From assembly GCF_002994745.2 (NCBI RefSeq), contig NC_037091.1:29642289-29706288 (forward strand): 64,000 nucleotides of DNA, read 5' to 3'. Shown here piece after piece: positions 56,536-64,000 of the stretch. The position numbers and the translations under genes were made by a program. The DNA comes from Rosa chinensis (Eukaryota; Streptophyta; Magnoliopsida; Rosales; Rosaceae). Below the pieces are notes generated by a model, which searched no databases, was not told the DNA's origin, and worked only from the letters and a program-made list of their open reading frames with translations. Within the stretch, counting starts at the first letter, position 1; each line of letters begins with the position of its first letter.

Positions 56536-58195
56536 TTGAGGGTAAGCAGCTTAGATTAATGCCTTAAAGGTTAGTAACCTAAGAAATTTCTAGTTACTGA
56601 GGGTCAGTAGTTATAGCCTCTGATTTTTTGTGCTATTTTTGATGAATTTTGCAGATCTCTTTATCTCTTTTGCTCATGCTATCCATAAAAAGTTAGGGTT
56701 TCAAATGTCGGTTGATTATTTTAGTTTGTATACTAATTCTTGTGATTTGTTATCAAATTTATAGTCTTGGATTTGAGTTTATCATCTATTTAGTAGGTGA
56801 AAATTGAAGCACTGAGTGTTTTTTTGTCTTAGAGGTACATATATGGAACTAATCCTATTGAGGGTCAGTATCCTACTGAGAGTAATTTTTCTCCTTCTTT
56901 TTTTTTTTTATCTTTTGATAACGCTCTGTAACAATGATATTTTGACAATCATATCATCTTTCTTGAAGAATTATCAACCTTTATTCTGCTTTTTTATTTC
57001 ATTCTTGTTGCTATTGATTTTCATTTTGATGTATAGACAACTTCTAGTTTTGGATAATATTTTGTTCTGGTCTTTTGTTTGTGACTAGGTTGTTTGCATT
57101 CTTATAGGCTATATATGTATGTTGAGTTGTGGAAGAATTTATAAACTTCAGTACATCTATGGAAAAAGCCAGCTTACTAATCCTATTGAGGGTTAGTAAC
57201 CTATTAAGGGTCAGTAGTCTATTTGGGAACAATAGCCTATTGAGGATCAGTAGCGCCAATCACAAAGCCCAATTCTCTATAGAATTAGTTTGAAATAGTG
57301 AGTGGTATACGCTTGAGTGGAATGATGTAATGTAACTGAGTGCATGCTGCATTCATTGTGTTTTATGCAATCTTAGTAGTAATTTTCTGTACGGCAAGTT
57401 GGGTTTCCTATTTGAAATCTACATTGATGCAAAGGCATGCCTCTGTTTATGAATTTAGCTAGCTCAGCCAGATATATATAGTCATCTTGTCAATTCTTTG
57501 AATGTATTTCAATAGCTTCAGAATTTCATTAAAGCTGCTGATTTCTAGCATATGTATGTTTCATTGCTTTGACATGTGGGATGCATGATATGATTTCTTT
57601 ATATTTCTTATCTTTGTACCTCATGATTGTGTATTGAGGAGGGTAAGTAGCCTATTGAGGGTCATTAACTTTAAATTTGATGCCATTTTATAAACATTCT
57701 AAGAAATTTATAAGTTACTGAGGGTCAATATACTTATTAAGGGTCAATAGCTATAGTTTTTGATACATTCCTTTGCTTTGTGTTCAAGCCTCTTAGCTTT
57801 GCTTGCTTTGGGTGAAACATGTGTGCAGCTTTGCTTGACTATTACTCAGTTCTGTTTGTATTCTAAGAAAAAGAGCTCATCTTGATTGAAATTTGAACAT
57901 CTATACTAAAGATTTGATTTTTGAGTAGTTGGCTTGTGTTCCTTTTTTGTCCTCTATGTTTGGTGCAACATGTGTGACTAGTTTGTGATTGTTATGCTTG
58001 ATGCTGTGTTTCTTTTTGTTTCCTTTTCTATCACAGCATAGATAGGATTAGATACATGGATAATGAATAAAGTACTGAGGGTCAGTATTTAATGAGTAAG
58101 CTACTGAGGGTCAATATTTTTTCATAAAGATGTTCTACTGAGGGTCAATATTTTTTCATAAAGATGTTCTACTGAGGGTCAATACTCATATTTTA
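56528..58195. repeat. Dispersed TATTGAGGGTCAGTA motif
   Basis: The motif TA(T/C)TGAGGGTCA(G/A)TA and close variants (GAGGGTAAG, AAGGGTCAG) recurs at least fourteen times, for example near 56530, 56598, 56860, 57180, 57210, 57650, 57718, 58076, 58106, 58138 and 58170. The last three are part of a ~34-bp tandem repeat (58105-58185). Confidence 0.85.
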
Positions 58196-59487
58196 GCATA
58201 TCATGTATATAGATTAATCGCAATGGCAAAGCACTTGTGGAGGGGCAACAAGTACTCAAACGAAAGACAAAAGAGAAAGGCTGCTGCAATTAAAGAAGAG
58301 GATATACAACAACTGAAAGGAAGAAGACAAGAGCGTAGAGACCTAATTACATACAATATAAATTCAACTCGCATACATTCTGGCCTATCTTAGACTCCTA
58401 CATAACAACAATCGAAAAGAAGATTAGGAAAGCTGAAGAAATTTTGGGGATTATATGTTCAGCTCTATTAGATGAGTGTTTAAAGTTATATGACTTCAAG
58501 TTGAACATTGTTGATCATGATCAAATTTTGAGCTTGTATATCCTATTATTCTACTTATATCTATCAGTTCTCTCAGCTTAAGCTGGAAACACTTGGTTAC
58601 TGATCAATTCTCTATTTCATGTAATAGGTAGGAAGAGATTGATTTATGAGCAAAGAAAACTGAGCTTATTGACACATTCAACTATTCAGTATATGTAGAT
58701 GTAGAATGCCTTATTAGCTAACAAATTGAACTCTAGAGAGAAACAATACAATCAAAGAAAAGAACAAAGATAAGAATGAAGTATTCTTCAGAATGATATT
58801 GAAGGTCAGTAATATTAAATCACACTAACTCTGCAAAGGTCAGTTTGGTAATTTACATGTTAATAGAAACCAATTCAAAAGTGGAAGGAAAAGGCCGCAT
58901 GGGCTTAAGGCCTGCGCATGGATCAACAATAGTACCGCAAGGGATATGAAAAAAAAAAAGGTCAGCTAATGGTAATATATGTGCTGAAATTGTACCTAAT
59001 GGTAATTTGCTATAGAAGATAACAAATGCAAAAAATCAAATTTATTGACGAACAAAACAAGGAAACCCAGTTCCAACCTTTCTATAATCCACAGAAAATC
59101 TCAGCGCAGAAATAACCAATATCAAAACCCAATAAACCAAATTCACAACCCACCAAAGAACAAAACCCCAGAAACCCAATCCCAAATCACCCAAAACAGA
59201 TAAAACCCAGATGAGATTCTAGACTCCAGAGTCCAAATTGGCAAGCAAAAAACATTGATTAGCAATCAATCCTAGTAAAGATTCGAAATTGAAGAACAGA
59301 GCAGAACAGAAAAGATCGGCAATGCTTCCCTACGACTCAAACTCTCTTCTTACTTTTACTTATTGGCTTTCTGCAGAGATAAATAGAGAGACAGACCTGA
59401 ACTTAACTAACCAACTCTAGAGTCTTCTAATTCATACGATTCTCCCAACACTTCCTACTCCTCTGGGTCTCTTTTACTTTTACTCAC

Positions 59488-59760
59488 CTCAGATCGGAGA
59501 TCGTTTTCAGCGACGATCGGACTTTGTACGAGGGGAAGAAGTAGGAGTTCTCAGTGACGAGCTTCTCGAGGTTGGAGATGGAGGCGGAGATTTGGCCGAG
59601 GAAGGGTTTGATGTGAGTGGGATCAGTGAGTCGGCACTGGGCGAGTTGGGAGTTGACGGAGGACTTGGAGATGGAGAAGCAGGAGAGGAAGGCGGAGGTG
59701 GACTCGAAGGAAGGGGAGGGGTCAGAGGAGTTGGTAGCGGCAAGGCGCGTGAGGGAGGTG

Positions 59761-59792
<32 letters not shown>

Positions 59793-59800
59793 TTTGGAGA
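59488..59800 (-). pseudogene. Captured exon resembling the N-terminus of tubulin-folding cofactor C
   Basis: Minus-strand frame with FESTSAFLSCFSISKSSVNS, QLAQCRLTDPTHIKPFLGQI, SASISNLEKLVTENSYFFPS and YKVRSSLKTISDLR, ending at a GTGAGT donor at 59487. The LEKLV.ENSYF.PSYEVR.SLKTISDL pattern is what I recall of plant tubulin-binding cofactor C (PORCINO) just before its conserved domain. A GA-repeat (59760-59789 on the plus strand) encodes a Ser/Leu run upstream. Only this first exon is present; no CARP/TBCC catalytic domain follows. It could start a fusion transcript from the MULE terminal repeat. Confidence 0.55.
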
Positions 59801-61012
59801 TGAAAGAGAAACCGAAAGTGAAGGAGAAAGGTTTTTTTTTTTTTTTTGGGTTTTTGTTTTTTTGCCTTGAAATGACCATTTTAGCCTCAAAGTGGGTCAA
59901 ATAGTCAGACTTAACTTCCAATTTGGACGGAAAATGAGAAATTGGGCACGGAAGACAAAAATTGGAAAGTTCAGGGGGTAAAAAAGTGAAATTGAGAGTT
60001 TTTGGGGTGAAATGATGACACCCGCAAACCTCAAGGGAGTAAACTGAAATTAATCCTATTTATATTGGAGTACTAAAAGCTTACATTGACCACTGCAGTT
60101 ATGTTGCCTAAAACCATTCCTACAAATTTCCTATGAGATTTTGTTTGAAGGATGCTGGAGTTAATTGTCACGAATATGTACGAGTAATCATTGCCTCCGG
60201 CCCTCCGACACTAAATAAGTAAACAGCTTTTGATATTAAAGTCTTGGCTTCTTCATCCCCTAAGTTCTTCCTCAATGATTCACCAACTTGCTCAAAATAT
60301 GAAAGCTGAGAATTAAAGTCTATCACCTGAAACAAGGTACAGAGACCAAATAAACATTTTTTTAAGAAGTATAGACAAGTTTTATGAGATTTTTATATAG
60401 CCTTACACACGTATGGCTTTCTGAATGACAATTAATTAAGATCATTTACATGATTATAGAACAAGCTAATTGGAGAACCACATATATAGGTGCAACATCA
60501 CACGTCACATACCAAACCGTGGCTAGTTTCAACCAAAGCACCAGCTCCTGCAGATGCAAAGTTTGCACCGTATGTAAATGGATGGTTGCCGGGTTGTAGA
60601 TACGGTAGAATAGTAGGTAGTACGTTTTGCGTACTCAACTGTAACAACAAAATATTACGGTAAAGTTATTTTCACTCTCCAATTATATTCCTAAACTTTT
60701 ATATGTAGTTGTAAAGTATATTGATGTTACCTATAAAATCTGTAATTAGAGGACCATCCGAAAATCTTCCCGTTGGATACTTAAAAAAGGTTTCACCATA
60801 TGGTTGAAAATTTGCCCGCAGACTGGTGTTGATGTAGTTATTGTTTCCAGCATCAAATATTGAATCCCCGAAGATGAAAAGGGATGCATGCATGTTCCTT
60901 CAACGACGACCCACGCTCGTTGTGGCTTAGGGATGTGATGATGAGAAGGCTTGTACAGAAACCAAATTAAGATAAAGCTACAGAAGCTAGTGTTTGCCAT
61001 TCAAGATACAAT

Positions 61013-61593
61013 TAGGGCTGTCAATGGGTCGTGTCGGGTTGGGTTCGTGTCGGGTTAAGGTATTTGTCGTGTCACAAAATATAAACCCAAACCCAACCCA
61101 TTTAATAATCGTGTCAAAAATTTAAACCCAAACCCAACCTATTTATTAAACGGGTTACCCGTTTCCAACCCGCTTAACCCATTTAATAAATAGGTAGTGT
61201 CTTGTTAGACAAAATGACTCATTTAAGTGTTAACAATGGAACCCATTTAACTAAAAAAATACATAAATTGATTAAATTCACTAAAAACTCTACATGACGA
61301 AGATTATAAATAATTTATAAACAATTAAATCCAATAATTAAAAAGCGAAATATTTCAAATTGTCTAATCTTATGAAGAAATACTCCGAACGTCCAAAATT
61401 TCAAGAAGACACAATCGGGTTATACGGGTTCACTTCGTGTTGGCGGGTTGACCCGTGGCCGACCCATTTATTAAATGGGTCATGGCGGGTTGACCCACCG
61501 CCGACCCACTTTTTAATCGTGCGGGTTCAACCCGCTTTATTTCGTGCGGGTTTCGAGTTGTGTTATCGGGTCGTGTCGGAATTGACAGCCCTA
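61013..61593. mobile_element. hAT MITE, 581 bp, perfect 8-bp target duplication
   Basis: Ends TAGGGCTGTCAATGGGTCG and GTGTCGGAATTGACAGCCCTA are inverted. GATACAAT occurs at 61005-61012 and 61594-61601. Subterminal GGGTTGGGTT / AACCCAACCC and GGGTCGTGTCGG phrases appear in both orientations. No coding capacity. It sits immediately 5' of the GDSL start codon (61000). Confidence 0.93.
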
Positions 61594-61601
61594 GATACAA
61601 T

Positions 61602-62200
61602 AATGGAGAAATAGAGAGCAAATAGATGTATATTTCAAGTTATCTTATTCATCTCTCTTAAAGGTAATATATACTGGTTTACTGATGTACAATATAGGTA
61701 AGTATTATATTACAATGAATGCAATTAATTACAATATATTACAATGAATGCTGATTCTAATTACCATAAATAATAGGGAAAATGATTCGTATAGTACTTG
61801 ACATTATAGAACTTTCGCATCTAAAGTTTCAAAAATATCAGAAAGGTACCTAAGGTTCAAACCTCGACAGAATAATCGTACTTGGAGCCATTAGCTCTGT
61901 TACAGAGGCTGCCAGCTGACATATTTTGAAGGGTATTTTAATACTTTTATGTTTGAATTCATAGGTGGTTCTAGTTGGACCTCCAAATTTAATATTTGGA
62001 CCTCCAATTTTTTTCAGTTGTTAATTGACTTTGTCAACTTATATGAAAAGACAAATAAGGATAAAGAGAGAAAAATGAAAAATTAAGTAAGTAAATAAAT
62101 AAATACTCTTCTTACCTCCTCCATCCAAATATAACATTCAATTTATTTTTTTTTCCCGATATTTCCTTATATTGCCTATATAGTTTTATAATTTACTTAC
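61602..62200. other. Intergenic, AT-rich
   Basis: No gene seen. The 61800-62030 stretch (GGTACCTAAGGTTCAAACC, then 'ttggacctccaa' twice) has the look of a terminal region of another small element, but no partner was found. Confidence 0.35.
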
Positions 62201-62556
62201 TGTTGTAGAGAAACTGAAATTTAGAGGAAATCGTTGTATGTTCTCATTGATAATAAGGGCATCTTTATATAGAGGATTACAATGCATAGAATCTTAATTG
62301 TACAAGAAAAGGTAATCATACAATGAATGAATATCTCTAAGATATTCTCCGAGATTCTCTCTAATTAAAACCCTATTACCACAAGGTCAAGTAACCTAGA
62401 GTTTGAGCCAAACACAAATTAGGGTTTACTTGAACACTCCCCCTTGTGTTGCCCAAACGCAGTGCTTCTCTTGTTGCCTCGTTAAAAACCTTGCCGAGTA
62501 ACAAAAACCCAGTGGGACAAAAATAACCTCGGTCGAAGGGGAAAAAGAGCACAACA
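62201..62556 (-). mobile_element. 3' LTR of a Ty1/copia element, 356 bp
   Basis: Bounded by TGTTGTAGAG and GAGCACAACA (TG/CA with 6-bp inverted ends). It contains, on the minus strand, the CCCACTGGGTTTTTGTTACT / CGGCAAGGTTTTTAACGAGG phrases frequent in plant copia LTRs. Purine-rich AAGGGGGAGATG and CAGGGGGAGATG boxes at about 62590-62620 precede it, serving as polypurine tracts. The left flank is CTTAC (62196-62200); the matching duplication is outside the window. Confidence 0.8.
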
Positions 62557-62869
62557 CACCCTTCACGTTTCGAGACCATACATGTAGACATCTCCCCCTG
62601 ATGTCTGCATCTCCCCTTGATGACAACGGTCATGGGAGTTCGGACAGCTTCTGCAAAGGATGCTACCAACATGTTTCTCGAAAGTGGAATTTAGGCAATG
62701 ACTTAGTGAGCAAGTCTACCACACTGTCCTCAGATCGAACCTAGTTCACTTTGATCTTGAGGAGAGTCTGTTGTTGCTGATTATGCTTGGTGTTGTCGCT
62801 TTTGATGTAGCCTTTGCTTCTTTATTCAAAACAAGCAGCATTATCTTAAATGCTTGTAGGCTCATCTGT

Positions 62870-64000
62870 GGTAGACTTCAAACCACAATTGTTCGAACAT
62901 GTGTAACTATGGATCCAATCCATATACATTCACGAATCACTTCGTGAAGACCAATAATCTCTGCATTGTTCGAAGATATAGCTACTAGGGTCTGTTCTGT
63001 AGACCTCCAAGATATCATGGTCTTTACCCATGGTGAACACTTAACCAGTTTGGGAATGACCTTTGTATGGGTAAGAGAGATACCCAACATCAGCGAAACC
63101 TTCCAAAACACTTATGTCGTTTTGGGATGTGGATAGAGGAAGCAGGCCAGTGTTGGCGGCGTTCCTAGTGTGTGATGGGTCCGAATCCATCAGCTCTCTA
63201 TAGGGACAGAACAAGCCCATATCAATCGTACATCTCAAGTATCAAAAGATATCTTTTACACCAATCCAATGGCATCACGTTGGCGTAGAGATATATCTTA
63301 GCTAACAAGTTCATGGCAAATGAGATGTCTGATCCTGTGCATTGAGCTAAGTACAATAATGCGCCTATTGTACTCAAGTAAGGCATTTCTGCCTCTAGCA
63401 CATCTTCGTCATCATCCTTCAGATGAAAAGGGTCCTTTTCATGATCAAGACTACGGACGATCATGGGGGTGCTTGAAGGTTTGACCTTGTCAAAATGCCT
63501 AAGCATCTATCGACACGATGCTCAAGTTCCAAACTGAGACATGATCGTGTTCTCCCAGAATCCTTCATCTCAAAATCGGATTTCAAGTGTTCAGCGGTTT
63601 CCCTTAACTCTTTAAGAGCTTCTAATGAAGATCATGTCCAACATGAACCGCAATGGAATCCGAAACTTGTTATGGAAACGCGTGGGCATATCCCTTCCCA
63701 ATCAAGTAGTCATTTTAGTGAGCGTTTCAACCTCTTTGTAAACGTGCTCCGTGGTCTAGAGCCACTTGACTTGGGTAAATGAAGTTCACCATAAACCTTC
63801 ATGTATATTCCGTATCTAGATCCCTATATAGAGATACGTAGTGACCACATTTGTAAGCTGCATGTTCAGTTATTCGGAAACTACCAAACTGACAGGGTAG
63901 TGGAGTGCAATGACATCCATTACAAGAGAATATGTCTCATCATAGTCGATTTCAGGACGTTTTATGAGAAGCCTTGCGCCATAAGGCGAGATTACCATCT
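62870..64000 (-). pseudogene. Ty1/copia RT/RNase H, decayed, runs off the window edge
   Basis: Minus-strand pieces: RT segment at 64000-63520 in broken frames, including an RPEIDYDETYS-like block near 63955 and the FDKVKPSSTPMIVRSLDHEK join at about 63500; then MPYLSTIGALLYLAQCTGSD and ISFAMNLLAKI (63400-63290); SVLEGFADVGYLSYPYKGHS (about 63110-63050) of RNase H; and ISWRSTEQTLVAISSNNAEI then IGLHEVIRECIWIGSI (about 63020-62920). Many stops. Upstream gag and integrase lie beyond the window. Confidence 0.88.

Larger units (their letters stand above)
55242..60055. mobile_element. Pack-MULE-like element, ~4.8 kb, long terminal inverted repeats
   Basis: Left end GATTAATTTCAGTTTACTCC and right end GGGAGTAAACTGAAATTAATC are inverted matches continuing for about 190-200 bp (55242-55440 versus 59866-60055; shared ATGATGACACC / GGTGTCATCAT, AATTTTTGTCTTCC, CCAATTTGGACGGA). 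The flanks TTTATTTAG and CCTATTTAT agree at 6 of 9 positions in register if the outer ATTAAT is taken as the end, so an old 9-bp duplication is plausible. No transposase is seen. It carries a tubulin cofactor C-like exon next to the right end. It lies within intron 3 of the GDSL gene. Confidence 0.82.
54452..61000 (-). pseudogene. GDSL esterase/lipase (GLIP-like), five exons, broken and interrupted
   Basis: GDSL lipases are secreted Ser hydrolases. Exon 1 (61000-60731): signal-peptide-like MANTSFCSFILIWF, then after a frameshift near 60895 FIFGDSIFDAGNNN with the catalytic Ser, and PYGETFFKYPTGRFSDG. Exon 2 (60638-60513): YLQPGNHPFTYGANFASAGA. Exon 3 (60326-60085): QLSYFEQVGESLRKNLGDEE, then an insertion of about 8 bases (GGAGGGCC-like duplication near 60200) that destroys the GGND block. 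Intron 3 holds a 4.8 kb MULE. Exon 4 (about 55145-54890): HNKALPKLLQKLQTELKGF with frameshifts. Exon 5 (about 54692-54452): FEEGKVACCGSGPYRG, the SAHPTE (Asp/His) block in a shifted frame, and NQQFARLFWSGTPNCTAPYN to the TGA at 54452. Splice sites are mostly intact. It cannot make a working enzyme. A hAT MITE lies 5 bp upstream of the ATG. Confidence 0.9.

Noticed and set aside
56816..57088. Hydrophobic frame in the Pack-MULE
   Set aside because: AT-rich chance frame with Phe/Leu runs; contains one of the dispersed motifs and no recognised domain.

Overview
This is nuclear DNA of a flowering plant. It has GT-AG introns, AT-rich intergenic sequence, plant-specific gene families (WUSCHEL, PTI1-like kinase, plant mobile domain) and dense nested transposons of every major plant class. 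A woody eudicot, perhaps Rosaceae, is my impression from the WUS, GDSL and Mutator-like sequences, but nothing here proves it. No prokaryotic or organellar features are seen.

Layout. 36-2200: one end of a CACTA element, followed by antisense intron-containing fragments of exportin-1 and of a plasma-membrane H+-ATPase. 3007-14701: body of a decayed Ty3/gypsy element. It has a sense integrase, then antisense genes: a WUSCHEL copy, an unknown ORF and a plant mobile domain (PMD) gene. It is split by a 2.9 kb solo LTR with an exact target duplication (7104-10017) and ends in a polypurine tract plus 3' LTR at 14702. 14702-17202: three copies of that LTR, one facing the other two, forming a large foldback. 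17203-25690: a LINE RNase H fragment, then a long L1-type LINE on the minus strand holding an LTR insertion. 25694-28900: hAT-like and PIF/Harbinger-like small elements.

28940-35170 holds the only intact host gene: a PTI1-like Ser/Thr kinase of 361 aa, with seven coding exons and a leader intron. 37082-50757: a second gypsy element with the same plan (sense integrase, antisense PMD gene, polypurine tract, 3' LTR). Its 5' LTR is split by a MULE, its PMD gene carries a 3.2 kb near-perfect palindrome, and a solo LTR (46016-48261) sits inside it. A third solo LTR (51153-54281) follows.

54452-61000 is a five-exon GDSL esterase/lipase gene on the minus strand. It is broken by frameshifts, by a 4.8 kb Pack-MULE in intron 3 (carrying a tubulin cofactor C-like exon), and flanked 5 bp upstream of its ATG by a 581 bp hAT MITE with a perfect 8 bp duplication. 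62201-64000 is the 3' end of a Ty1/copia element on the minus strand.

Main themes: (1) several transposons carry host gene pieces; (2) two gypsy elements share an antisense PMD gene between integrase and 3' LTR; (3) three solo LTRs with matching TGTCACACCC-type ends point to repeated LTR-LTR recombination; (4) two large inverted structures could give hairpin RNA. Coordinates of exons and element ends were read by eye; those marked approximate may be off by some bases.
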